From positions 372,001 to 436,000 of the forward strand of contig CAVUMC010000002.1 in NCBI GenBank assembly GCA_963742535.1: a stretch of DNA of 64,000 bases. Reading direction: 5' to 3'. The first letter of the stretch is position 1, and each line of letters opens with the position of its first letter. The position numbers and the translations under genes were made by a program. The notes under the pieces were generated by a model. It made no database searches and was not told the origin of the DNA. It was given only the letters and a program-made list of their open reading frames with translations. This DNA comes from VRUE01 sp963742535. Its GTDB lineage: Bacteria > Actinomycetota > Thermoleophilia > Solirubrobacterales > 70-9. This document shows positions 25,135 through 32,625 of this stretch, one piece after another.

Positions 25135-26100
25135 ATGAAGTTGGCTGTCGCGCTGCTGGCGGCCGCCTCTCTGCTCGCCGGTCTCTCCGGCTGCAGTGAG
25201 AGCGGTGCGGAACCGGGCGTGCCTCACGGCGCGACGCTCGTGCTCGATTTCACGCCGAACGCGGTCCATTCCGGGATCTACGCCGCCCAGCGCGAGGGCT
25301 ACTACGGAGACGAAGGCGTAGACCTGACGATTCGCCAGCCGGGCGAATCCACCGACGCCCCCAAGCTGCTCGCCGCCGGCCGCGCCGACTTCGCCATCCT
25401 CGACATCCACGACCTTGGCATCGCCAACGAGCGCGGTATCGAAATCGTCGCCACGATGCCGCTGGTGCAGCGACCGCTGGCATCGGTGATCGCCCGCGCC
25501 GACCGCGGCATCGCCACCCCGCGCGGCCTCGAAGGGCGCACGGTTGGCGTCACCGGCCTGCCCTCCGACGAAGCAGTGGTCGATTCCGAGGTCAGCGCCG
25601 ACGGCGGCGACCCGGCAGAGGTGAAGCGGGTGACGATCGGTTTCAACGCGATTTCCGCCCTCGCCGCCGGCAAGGTCGACGCGGCGACTGGCTTCTGGAA
25701 CGCCGAGGCGGTTGCGCTGCGTCAGCAGAGGGTGCCGATCCGGGTCTTCAAGGTCGACGAATACGGCGCCCCGCCCTACCCCGAGCTCGTCCTCGCGACA
25801 TCGCGGCAGATGGTCGAGGACGACCCCGACCTGGTCCGCTCGGTCCTCGCCGCGACGACCCACGGCTACGAATTCACCGAGGAGCATCCGGACCAGGGCC
25901 TCGATGACCTGCTCGCTGAAGTGCCCAGCCTCGACCGCGCCGAACAGCAGGCGCAACTCCAGGTGCTCCTGCCCGACCTGCATCCCGACCCCTTTGACCT
26001 GGCGGTTCTGCGCGCTTGGGCGGCCTGGGACTTCAAGCACGGTTTGCTCGAGCGACCCCTCGATGTGGAGCAGGCGTTCGAGCTAGGCTTGCAGCCGTGA
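25135..26100 (+). CDS. NMT1/THI5-like substrate-binding lipoprotein
   Basis: The 321-residue protein has a lipobox (LAGLSGC, Cys near residue 20) and the THI5/NMT1 fold: 'LVLDFTPNAVHSGIYAAQREG', 'EGVDLTIRQPGESTDAPKLL', 'GRADFAILDIHDLGIAN' and 'GFNAISALAAGKVDAATGFW'. Relatives bind thiamine pyrimidine precursors (ThiY) or other small molecules for ABC import. No permease or ATPase gene is adjacent, which is unusual. Two small genes overlap downstream. The substrate is not shown by the sequence. Confidence 0.85.
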   Translation: MKLAVALLAAASLLAGLSGCSESGAEPGVPHGATLVLDFTPNAVHSGIYAAQREGYYGDEGVDLTIRQPGESTDAPKLLAAGRADFAILDIHDLGIANERGIEIVATMPLVQRPLASVIARADRGIATPRGLEGRTVGVTGLPSDEAVVDSEVSADGGDPAEVKRVTIGFNAISALAAGKVDAATGFWNAEAVALRQQRVPIRVFKVDEYGAPPYPELVLATSRQMVEDDPDLVRSVLAATTHGYEFTEEHPDQGLDDLLAEVPSLDRAEQQAQLQVLLPDLHPDPFDLAVLRAWAAWDFKHGLLERPLDVEQAFELGLQP

Positions 26101-26459
26101 GCCTGGCCACCGACTTCCAGCAGGTGCTCGACGCGATGCCGTCGGACTGGACCGACCTCGAGCTCGACCTGCGGATCGACGACGAGAGCCGCTACGTCGA
26201 CGCCGCGGTGGCGCTGAGCCAGGTCAACGCCCGCCCCTACTCGCAGGCCGACTGGGACTGGCGCCTGATCGTCGCCCACAGCTTCGGCCACGCCGCGGCA
26301 GCCGAGACCGTCAAGGGCGTGCTGGCGAAGCTCGACAGCGAAGGCATCGGCGGCACGATGCAGTTGCGCGAGGTGCGCGAGGGTCGCTCCGAGGTCGTGC
26401 AGATGTGGGGCCGCCCGGAGAGCGTTCGCGAGGAGTTCCGCGAGCGCCGCTCCATCTAG
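26097..26459 (+). CDS. Conserved-looking small protein, unknown
   Basis: GTG 26097 overlaps the stop of the binding protein (GTGA) and gives 120 residues, predicted soluble and alpha/beta, with 'DWTDLELDLRIDDESRYVDA', 'WDWRLIVAHSFGHAAAAETV' and 'LREVREGRSEVVQMWGRP'. No motif I recognise. Coupling by overlap to the genes on both sides suggests it works with the binding protein or the pseudo-receiver protein. Confidence 0.72.
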   Translation: MSLATDFQQVLDAMPSDWTDLELDLRIDDESRYVDAAVALSQVNARPYSQADWDWRLIVAHSFGHAAAAETVKGVLAKLDSEGIGGTMQLREVREGRSEVVQMWGRPESVREEFRERRSI

Positions 26460-26782
26460 TGGCGCGCGTAATCGCGATCTCCGCCGACCTGCTGCTGGGC
26501 AGCAAGGTCGAGGCGATGTTGAGCGCCGCCGGCCACGACGTGACCCTTTCCCCCGCTCTCGCCGAGGCACCCCTGGATGACGCCGAGCTGATCGTCGCCG
26601 ACCTCGATGCCGAGAACCCCGAAGCCCTGGTCGGCCTCGGCGTTCCCGCCCTCGGCTACTACTCCCACGTCAACGTCGAGACTAAGGAAGCCGCTGAGGC
26701 CGCCGGCGTCGACCTAGTAGTCCCCCGCTCTCGCATGGCAAGGGAACTCCCCGAGTTGGCCACCAAGCTGCTCGAAGGCTGA
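26459..26782 (+). CDS. Small receiver-like (CheY-fold-like) protein, unknown role
   Basis: GTG 26459 overlaps the preceding TAG by one base and gives 107 residues. The pattern 'RVIAISADLLLGSKVEAMLSA', 'AELIVADLDAENPEAL', 'VPALGYYSHVNVETKEAAEA' and 'GVDLVVPRSRMARELPELA' follows the beta-alpha order of a response-regulator receiver. Only one acidic cluster (ADLD) is evident and the N-terminal acidic pair is missing, so classical phosphotransfer is doubtful. The palindromic element copy 2 starts eight bases after its stop. Confidence 0.68.
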   Translation: MARVIAISADLLLGSKVEAMLSAAGHDVTLSPALAEAPLDDAELIVADLDAENPEALVGLGVPALGYYSHVNVETKEAAEAAGVDLVVPRSRMARELPELATKLLEG

Positions 26783-26790
26783 TCGCGTGA

Positions 26791-26854
26791 GGAGGGTGGG
26801 GACCCCTCCGACGAGCCTCCCCGCTGTTGCTCGACGGAGGGGTCCCCACCCTCC
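26791..26854. repeat. 64-bp palindromic element, copy 2 (intergenic)
   Basis: Here the two outer 20-nt arms (GGAGGGTGGGGACCCCTCCG and its complement) pair perfectly. An A-A mismatch, the inner stem CGAGC/GCTCG and the loop CTCCCCGCTGTT follow, the loop being identical to copy 1. It fills the gap between convergent stop codons (26782 and 26864) and can serve as a bidirectional terminator. See copy 1 at 23461-23524. Confidence 0.88.
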
Positions 26855-26863
26855 TTATCCGCC

Positions 26864-28180
26864 CTAGCCGAAGAAGACCTGCTGCAGCAGGAAGACGTTG
26901 AGGCCAATGATCATCGCCGCCAGCACGCCGGCGACGGCGGTCAGCCAGCGTGGGTTGACCAGCTCGCCCATCACGTCCCGGCGCGCGGTCAGCATCACCA
27001 GCGGCACCAGGGCGAAGGGGATGCCGAAGGAGAGCACGACCTGGCTGGCGACAAGCGCGTTGGTGGGATCGAGCCCGATGCCGAGCACGATCAGCGCCGG
27101 CGCGAGGGTTATCGCCCGGCGCACGAAGATCGGGATGCGGCGGCGGATGAAGCCCTGCATCACGACCTGACCCGCCATCGTCCCGACCGAGGAAGAGGCG
27201 AAGCCGGAGGCGAGCAGGGCGATGCCGAAGACGGTCGCCGCTCGGTCAGAGACGAGCGACTTGAATCCTTCGAAGGCACCGTCGATCGAATCCACCCCGG
27301 TCAAGCCGCTGTCATGGAAGAGCGCAGCGGCGACGATCATCATCGAGAGGTTGACGGCGCCGGCGAGAGCGAGCGCGATGATCACGTCGATCCGCTCGAA
27401 GCCGAGGATCTTGCGGCGCTCCTCCGCGTTCCGGCCGACGACCCGCTTCTGGGTCAGGGCCGAGTGCAGGTAGATGACGTGGGGCATCACGGTGGCGCCG
27501 ATGATTCCCGTCGCCAGCAGGATGCTCTCGGTGCCGGCGAAGCCGGGAACGATGAGGTGACGCCCGACCTCGCCCGCGTTTGGATGCGCGTCGAAGAGCT
27601 CGAAGGCGAAGGCGGCGACGACCACACCGACCAGCACGGTGATCCCCGCCTCGAGCCTGCGGAATCCCTTCTGTTGGAGGGTGAGAATGCCGAAGGCCCC
27701 CGCGCCCGCGATCACGCCGGCGGGGAAGAGCGGGATGCCGAAGAGCAAGTTGAGCCCGAGCGCGGCGCCGACGACCTCGGCTATGTCGCAGGCCATCGCC
27801 ACAAGCTCGGCCTGCAGCCAGAGGCCGATCGAAGTGCGGCGGGAGAAGCTGTCGCGACAGAGCTCCGCCAGGTTCTTGCCGGTGGCGATCCCCAGCTTCG
27901 CCGACTGGGTCTGCACGACCATCGCGATCAGGTTCGCGCCCAGGACCACCCAGAGCAGCAGGTAGCCGTACTTGGCGCCGCCGGCGATGTTGGTGGCGAA
28001 GTTGCCGGGGTCGATGTAGGCGACAGCGGCGACGAAGGCCGGGCCGAGGAAGGGCCAGAAGCGTGAGAAACCGCGAGCATGGCCGTCGAGCGAGCGGCGG
28101 GCGGCGCGGGCGACCGAGGCCTCGCCCGGCAGGACGTCCTCGACCGTCGCCTCGCTCACCGGCGAAGGCGGTGGCTTCAT
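26864..28180 (-). CDS. mntH: NRAMP-family divalent metal transporter
   Basis: The 438-residue protein has about eleven transmembrane helices. It carries the NRAMP helix-1 metal motif 'AYIDPGNFATNIAGG', the helix-6 motif 'GIIGATVMPHVIYLHSAL', and 'MACDIAEVVGAALGLN'. The DPGN and MPH residues coordinate Mn2+/Fe2+ in the family. Its ATG overlaps the MntR-type regulator's stop (ATGA), so it is the last gene of an oxidase-ZIP-regulator-NRAMP operon. The regulator's ligand set (below) favours manganese. Confidence 0.93.
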   Translation of the reverse strand: MKPPPSPVSEATVEDVLPGEASVARAARRSLDGHARGFSRFWPFLGPAFVAAVAYIDPGNFATNIAGGAKYGYLLLWVVLGANLIAMVVQTQSAKLGIATGKNLAELCRDSFSRRTSIGLWLQAELVAMACDIAEVVGAALGLNLLFGIPLFPAGVIAGAGAFGILTLQQKGFRRLEAGITVLVGVVVAAFAFELFDAHPNAGEVGRHLIVPGFAGTESILLATGIIGATVMPHVIYLHSALTQKRVVGRNAEERRKILGFERIDVIIALALAGAVNLSMMIVAAALFHDSGLTGVDSIDGAFEGFKSLVSDRAATVFGIALLASGFASSSVGTMAGQVVMQGFIRRRIPIFVRRAITLAPALIVLGIGLDPTNALVASQVVLSFGIPFALVPLVMLTARRDVMGELVNPRWLTAVAGVLAAMIIGLNVFLLQQVFFG

Positions 28181-28650
28181 CCGTCCTTCCCCTTCTCGAC
28201 TGGCATCGTCAGGTCAGGGCCGGGGATCGGCGTTCCATGAGGATCGTGGCTCGGCTCACCCAGCTTCGCCGCGATCAGCTGCTCGAGCTCCTCGGAGATG
28301 TAGTGCTCCAGCACCTCGGCCTCCTCGTGCACCCGGTCCTCGGGCATCCCCAACGCCTCGGCCAGATAAGACTCGATCAAGCGGTGGTGGCGTATCACCT
28401 CCAGCGCCACCTTTTCCCCGGCCGGCGTCAACGTCACGCCCTTGTAGGGGAGGTAGTCGACCAGGCTCAGGTCGGCGAGCCGCTTCAGCATCGAGGTCGC
28501 CGTCGCCGGCGTCACCTTCAGCCGCGCCGCCAGCTCGCCGTTGCTGACCGGCCCCGGACGATCAAGGGAGAGCGCGTAAATCGCCTTCGCGTAGTCCTCG
28601 ATCGCCTCGGTTGCCGGCGCCCGACGGGCGCCCTCGCCAGAGGCGGCCAT
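28177..28650 (-). CDS. mntR: DtxR/MntR-family metal-dependent repressor
   Basis: The 157-residue protein has the N-terminal winged helix ('AIEDYAKAIYAL', 'VSNGELAARLKVTPATATSM') and the dimerisation/metal-binding helices 'VIRHHRLIESYL' and 'VHEEAEVLEHYI'. In DtxR/IdeR the second box reads HEEACxxEH. Glu replaces that Cys here, which is the MntR-type ligand arrangement and points to Mn2+ sensing. There is no SH3 (FeoA-like) domain. It overlaps the genes on both sides. Tandem palindromes at 31024-31060 are the obvious operators. Confidence 0.9.
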   Translation of the reverse strand: MAASGEGARRAPATEAIEDYAKAIYALSLDRPGPVSNGELAARLKVTPATATSMLKRLADLSLVDYLPYKGVTLTPAGEKVALEVIRHHRLIESYLAEALGMPEDRVHEEAEVLEHYISEELEQLIAAKLGEPSHDPHGTPIPGPDLTMPVEKGKDG

Positions 28651-29882
28651 CAGACGGCCACCAAGAGGCCGGTGACATACAGCAGGGCGATGCCGGCGAG
28701 CATGCCGGCTACCGACAGCGGATGCAGGATGCGGCCGTCCGCGTCGCGCATCGCCGGAGCGATCTGCACGATCACCCTGGCGATCGCGCCGACGCCGACG
28801 CCGAAGAGCAGCGCCGCCAGGCTCGGGTTGAAGGCAACCGCCCCGATCCAGGCACCGAGCACCGCTGGCGCCCCAGCGATCAGCCCCAGCGTCGCCAGCC
28901 GCCCGAAGCCCACCGCTGCCTTCGGCCCGGCACCCTCGCGCAGCGGCGCGACGATCGCCAGCCCCTCGGTCGTGTTGTGGATCGCGAAGCCAACGACCAG
29001 GAAGGCACCAAGCGCGAGCGCCCCGGTCGCGTAGGAGGATCCGATTGCCAGGCCCTCACCGAGGTTGTGGAGGCCGATCCCGATCGCGACCAGGAAGGCC
29101 ATGTAAACACCGGCCTGGGCCGCGGAACCGCCAGCCGAGCCCTCGAGGCGGGTACGCCGGCGAGCCAGATAGGCGTCGATCGCGGCTAGCACCAAGTAGG
29201 CGACCAGCGCCCCGGCATAGACCAGCGCCGAGCCACCGAAAACGCTCGGCGCCCCGGCGGCGATCTCGAGCCCCTCGAGCGCGGCGTCGATCGCCAGCAG
29301 CGCCAGCAGGCCGACCGTGAAGGCGATCAGCGCACCGATCCAGCGCGCATCGATACGGCGCACGAAGGGAAGCCAGAGCATGCCGAGGCTGACCGGGACG
29401 ATGCCCACATAGACGCCGAGCAGCGCCATCAGACCGAAGAAGCTGAGATCAGCCTCCGGCGTCTCGGTGGCCACCGGGATCGTGGCGTCGATCGTGCCGC
29501 CGGAGGAGGTCAGCACGACGATCTCGTAAGCCTCGCCCTCGATCCAGGGATAGGAGACGCGCACGGCGGTCGAGCCGAGCCTGCCGATCTCGACGCCGTC
29601 GCTGGTCGTAAACGGCGCGTAAGCGTCGTTTACCGCCACCTGGGCGACCCTGACCGGGTCCGGTCCGTCGTTGCGCAGGGTGAGCTCGATCTGCCCCGGC
29701 CTCAGCACGGTGCGCTCGACTGCCACTTCCTCCAGCGGCGGCCCGTTGCGATCGCCGAGCCCAGGGCCGCCGAGAAAGGCAAAGGCGGAGATCGCGGCGG
29801 CGATCAGGGCGAGCGGCAGGAGGCCCAGCGCCCAAGCCGGAAAGCGCGCCCCCGGCAGCCGCTCCGCCCGCCCCCCCTCCAT
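28650..29882 (-). CDS. ZIP-family metal transporter with an extracytoplasmic N-terminal domain
   Basis: The 410-residue protein starts with a membrane anchor (about residues 14-35). About 110 residues that look like an immunoglobulin- or cupredoxin-type beta domain follow ('TVLRPGQIELTLRNDGPDPV', 'YPWIEGEAYEIVVLTSSGG'), then eight transmembrane segments of a ZIP permease with the metal motifs 'GIGLHNLGEGLAIG' and 'FAIHNTTEGLAIV'. ZIP proteins move Zn2+, Mn2+ or Fe2+ into the cytoplasm. Start and stop both overlap neighbours by one base. The N-terminal domain is not part of usual bacterial ZIPs. Confidence 0.88.
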   Translation of the reverse strand: MEGGRAERLPGARFPAWALGLLPLALIAAAISAFAFLGGPGLGDRNGPPLEEVAVERTVLRPGQIELTLRNDGPDPVRVAQVAVNDAYAPFTTSDGVEIGRLGSTAVRVSYPWIEGEAYEIVVLTSSGGTIDATIPVATETPEADLSFFGLMALLGVYVGIVPVSLGMLWLPFVRRIDARWIGALIAFTVGLLALLAIDAALEGLEIAAGAPSVFGGSALVYAGALVAYLVLAAIDAYLARRRTRLEGSAGGSAAQAGVYMAFLVAIGIGLHNLGEGLAIGSSYATGALALGAFLVVGFAIHNTTEGLAIVAPLREGAGPKAAVGFGRLATLGLIAGAPAVLGAWIGAVAFNPSLAALLFGVGVGAIARVIVQIAPAMRDADGRILHPLSVAGMLAGIALLYVTGLLVAV

Positions 29883-31033
29883 CAGGCCTTCCCGCCTGGA
29901 CCGCCCCAGGGCAGATCGCAATAGGCGGCGGCCGCGGCGGCCGAATCCATCCGCGCGGGATCGCCGACGCGGAAGAAGCCGGACCAGCCGAGCTCGGCGA
30001 ACTCGCTGACGTGGGCGTGGAACATGTAGTCGCCGTCGAAGGGAAACTTCATCTCGAGGATCGCCCGCTGTCCCTGGCCCTGGATGATCGTGTCGGTGTA
30101 CTCACTCGGCTGCAGCGAGGTCCCGGTCGGGTAGTGCTGGAAGAAGTTGGCGTGGACGTGAAACGAGTTGATCGGGTCGAACTCGAGCGCGTTGATCAGG
30201 TAGATGCGCAGCAGCTCGTCGCGCCGCACCCGGATCGGCTCGTTGACGTAGTGGAAGCCGACCGTGTTGACCGCGTAGATCTCATTGGAGAGGTCGAAGT
30301 TGGTGTCGAAGCCGTTCATCACCATCACCATCTCGTCGGCTTCGGGACGGCCCTGCTTTGGATCGATCACAAAAGCGCCGTAGAGCCCGCGCGAGATGTG
30401 GCTGGCAAGCGGCGATACGTGGCAGTGGTAGAGATGGACGCCGAAGGGCTCGGCGTCGAACTCATAGGTGAACTCGGCACCGGGCGCGATCACGCCCGCA
30501 CCGCGATTTTCGCCGATCCCCGGCATGCCGTCCATCAGCGCCGGGTGGATGCCATGGAAATGGATCGTGTGGGGATGTTCGGAGGCGTTGACGAAACGCA
30601 GCCGCAGGCGCTCTCCCTCGCGGGCGCGCAGGGTCGGGCCGGGGACGCGGCCGTTGTAGGTCCAGGCCTCGTACTTGACCCCGGGCGCGACTTCGATCTC
30701 CTTGTCCTGGGCGACGATCTCCCATTCGCGCAGGACGCGGCCGCTGGCCAGCCGGCGCGTCTTGCCGTAGTCGAAGTCGCGCAGCAGCTCAGTCGGATTG
30801 AAGCCGTTGGCCCGGTGGTCGACCGCGCGACCGGAGGCAAAGCCCGCGTGCGCGAAATCGCCGTGTCCGGCGTGCGCGGTCGCGGCCCCCGCACTGGCCG
30901 GGCCGGCAGGGTCGCGCGGCAGCAGTCCCTGCACGAGCGGCAGGCTGGCACCTGCCGCCAGGGCCCCGCCTAGCATCTTGCGACGGCTGAGGCCGGTCCC
31001 TTGCTCCGCGGATTCCGTCGCAGTTTTAGACAC
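29882..31033 (-). CDS. Two-domain multicopper oxidase, Tat-type signal
   Basis: The N-terminus has a twin-arginine signal (LSRRKMLGGALAAGASLPL). Two cupredoxin domains carry four HxH motifs for a trinuclear copper centre: 'HTIHFHGIH' and 'HLYHCHVSPLASH' in domain 1, 'SFHVHANFF' and 'MFHAHVSEF' in domain 2. Cys in the second motif places the type 1 copper in domain 1, and the axial Met position appears to be Leu. The substrate is unknown; its place in a manganese-type operon makes metal oxidation possible. GTG 31033 could be read from a leaderless mRNA; ATG 31054 lies inside an operator and would start upstream of the likely -10. Confidence 0.87.
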   Translation of the reverse strand: MSKTATESAEQGTGLSRRKMLGGALAAGASLPLVQGLLPRDPAGPASAGAATAHAGHGDFAHAGFASGRAVDHRANGFNPTELLRDFDYGKTRRLASGRVLREWEIVAQDKEIEVAPGVKYEAWTYNGRVPGPTLRAREGERLRLRFVNASEHPHTIHFHGIHPALMDGMPGIGENRGAGVIAPGAEFTYEFDAEPFGVHLYHCHVSPLASHISRGLYGAFVIDPKQGRPEADEMVMVMNGFDTNFDLSNEIYAVNTVGFHYVNEPIRVRRDELLRIYLINALEFDPINSFHVHANFFQHYPTGTSLQPSEYTDTIIQGQGQRAILEMKFPFDGDYMFHAHVSEFAELGWSGFFRVGDPARMDSAAAAAAYCDLPWGGPGGKA

Positions 31034-31060
31034 GTCTAAATATTTTAGACACATCTAAAA
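31024..31060. promoter_or_regulatory. Tandem DtxR/MntR-type operators over the metal-operon promoter
   Basis: Two AT-rich palindromes, TTTAGAC-AC-GTCTAAA (31025-31040) and TTTTAGA-CACA-TCTAAAA (31043-31060), have centres 19 bp apart in otherwise GC-rich DNA. Their half-sites resemble DtxR/MntR boxes. On the minus strand a -10-like TAAAAT (31047-31042) lies between them, so repressor binding would cover the promoter of the oxidase-ZIP-mntR-mntH operon. The divergent ygfZ starts 35 bp away and could also be affected. Confidence 0.78.
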
Positions 31061-31094
31061 ACGAGCGACCAACGGCTCTTCCTAGAATTGATCG

Positions 31095-32048
31095 ATGGCC
31101 GAGGTCGCGACAGTCGAGATCGATGCGCAATACAGACAGCTGCGCGAAGAGTGCGGGGCGCTTGATCGATCCGATCGGGGCAAGCTGCTGGTGACGGGGT
31201 CGGAAGCTGCTGAGTACCTGCAGGGACAGCTGACCAACGACATCGAGGCGCTCGCTCCGGGCGAGGGTTGCTACGCCGCGCTGCTCGATCGCAAGGGCCA
31301 CATGCAGGCCGACATGCGGGTGCTGGCGGTGGACAAGGAGAAGATCTGGCTCGACACTGAGCCCGAGGCACTGCCCGCCGCCAAGCGTCACCTCGAGATG
31401 TACAAGATCGGCCGCGACGCGGATCTCGTTGACGCCGGCGCCGAGCGCGCGATCGTCTCGCTTGTCGGACCTCGCAGCGCCGAGCTGTCCGGCTCTCCCC
31501 CGCTATCGGAACATCGCCACGCGGAGATCGCGATCGAGGGCATCGAGTGCCCCGCGGTCGGCACGAGCTTGGGCATCGACTTGATCCCCCGCGTCGAGGA
31601 TCGCGAGCGTTTGATTGCTGCACTGGCTGCGGCGGGCGCTCCCGAGGTCACCCCCGAGGCGGTCGAGATCCTCCGCATCGAGTTCGGCATCCCACGCTTC
31701 GGCAGCGAGATGGACACGGCGACGATGCCCGCCGAGGCCGGCATCGTCGAGCGCACCGTCAGCTTCACCAAGGGCTGTTACATCGGCCAGGAGACCGTCG
31801 CCCGCCTTCATTACAAGGGCAAGCCGAATCGCCACCTGCGCGGGCTGCGTCTGAGCGCGCCGGCCACCCCCGGTGCGGCGCTGCAACTGGGCGAAAAGGA
31901 GGTCGGCAAGCTCGGTGGCAGCTGCGTCTCCCCCGTCCACGGACCGATCGCTCTCGCCATCGTCCGGCGTGAGGCAGAGCCGGGCGCTGAGTTGCGCGTA
32001 GGTGAAGATGGCGTTACGGCTCGCGTAGTCGACTTGCCCTTCGGCTAG
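31095..32048 (+). CDS. ygfZ: YgfZ/GcvT-domain folate-binding Fe-S assembly protein
   Basis: The 317-residue protein has the YgfZ signature 'KGCYIGQETVARLHYKGKPN' with the conserved Cys near residue 230. The early GcvT-like segments are 'LLVTGSEAAEYLQGQLTNDI' and 'YAALLDRKGHMQADMRVL'. YgfZ proteins use folate to help maturation or repair of some Fe-S enzymes, including radical-SAM enzymes such as FbiC in this window. It is divergent from the metal operon and followed 11 bases later by a lipoprotein gene. Confidence 0.9.
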   Translation: MAEVATVEIDAQYRQLREECGALDRSDRGKLLVTGSEAAEYLQGQLTNDIEALAPGEGCYAALLDRKGHMQADMRVLAVDKEKIWLDTEPEALPAAKRHLEMYKIGRDADLVDAGAERAIVSLVGPRSAELSGSPPLSEHRHAEIAIEGIECPAVGTSLGIDLIPRVEDRERLIAALAAAGAPEVTPEAVEILRIEFGIPRFGSEMDTATMPAEAGIVERTVSFTKGCYIGQETVARLHYKGKPNRHLRGLRLSAPATPGAALQLGEKEVGKLGGSCVSPVHGPIALAIVRREAEPGAELRVGEDGVTARVVDLPFG

Positions 32049-32059
32049 ATTCCGCCGCG

Positions 32060-32548
32060 ATGGGAAGTGGGAGAGGCAGAGTCCTCGCTGCGGGGTGCGC
32101 CGTCGTCGCGCTGGGCCTGATCGGCACCGGCTGCGGCGCCGAGAGCCATCCCAACGAACCGCGGCCGCAGCCGCCGACCCGGATCAGCGTCACGGTGACG
32201 CCGAAGGCGATCACCGTGCAGCCGCCGCGAATCGCTTTCGGCCCCGAACCGAAACAGCAGATCCCGCAGAACCAGCACGCCGCCCAACCCGAGGTCAAGT
32301 CGAAAGCCCCGGTCAACATCGTCTTTGTCAGCGCCAACCTGACCGACTTCGACTCGCGGCTGGAAATCCACGGCCCCAAAAACGCCAAGTCGGATGCTCT
32401 GGTCGCCAACGGCAACAACTCGTTCCTGACCTCGCTTCCCACTGGCGAATACAAAGTCAGCGCCGCCGACATTCCCAGCGCCAAAGCGGTCAGCTTCACC
32501 GTCGGTCCTTACCGCAGCTCTTCCCAGAACGACCTACTGCTGCCGTAA
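32060..32548 (+). CDS. Secreted lipoprotein, unknown
   Basis: The 162-residue product has a signal peptide and lipobox (LIGTGC, Cys near residue 25), a Pro/Gln-rich linker and a C-terminal beta domain with 'VNIVFVSANLTDFDSRLEIH' and 'SFLTSLPTGEYKVSAADIP'. The domain resembles small carboxypeptidase-regulatory-like or Ig-like folds, but I do not recognise the family. It probably shares a transcript with ygfZ. A weak hairpin follows. Confidence 0.7.
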   Translation: MGSGRGRVLAAGCAVVALGLIGTGCGAESHPNEPRPQPPTRISVTVTPKAITVQPPRIAFGPEPKQQIPQNQHAAQPEVKSKAPVNIVFVSANLTDFDSRLEIHGPKNAKSDALVANGNNSFLTSLPTGEYKVSAADIPSAKAVSFTVGPYRSSSQNDLLLP

Positions 32549-32549
32549 G

Positions 32550-32568
32550 AGGGGTCTCGACAACCCCT
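32550..32568. terminator. Weak 6-bp hairpin after the lipoprotein gene
   Basis: AGGGGT and ACCCCT pair around a 7-nt loop two bases after the stop codon, followed by an A-rich stretch rather than T. It is a possible terminator at best. Confidence 0.35.
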
Positions 32569-32625
32569 AAATAGCGGCCTCGTGAGCCCGGCGCTACGTC
32601 TGCCCCGGTCGTCACCATCGGTCGG

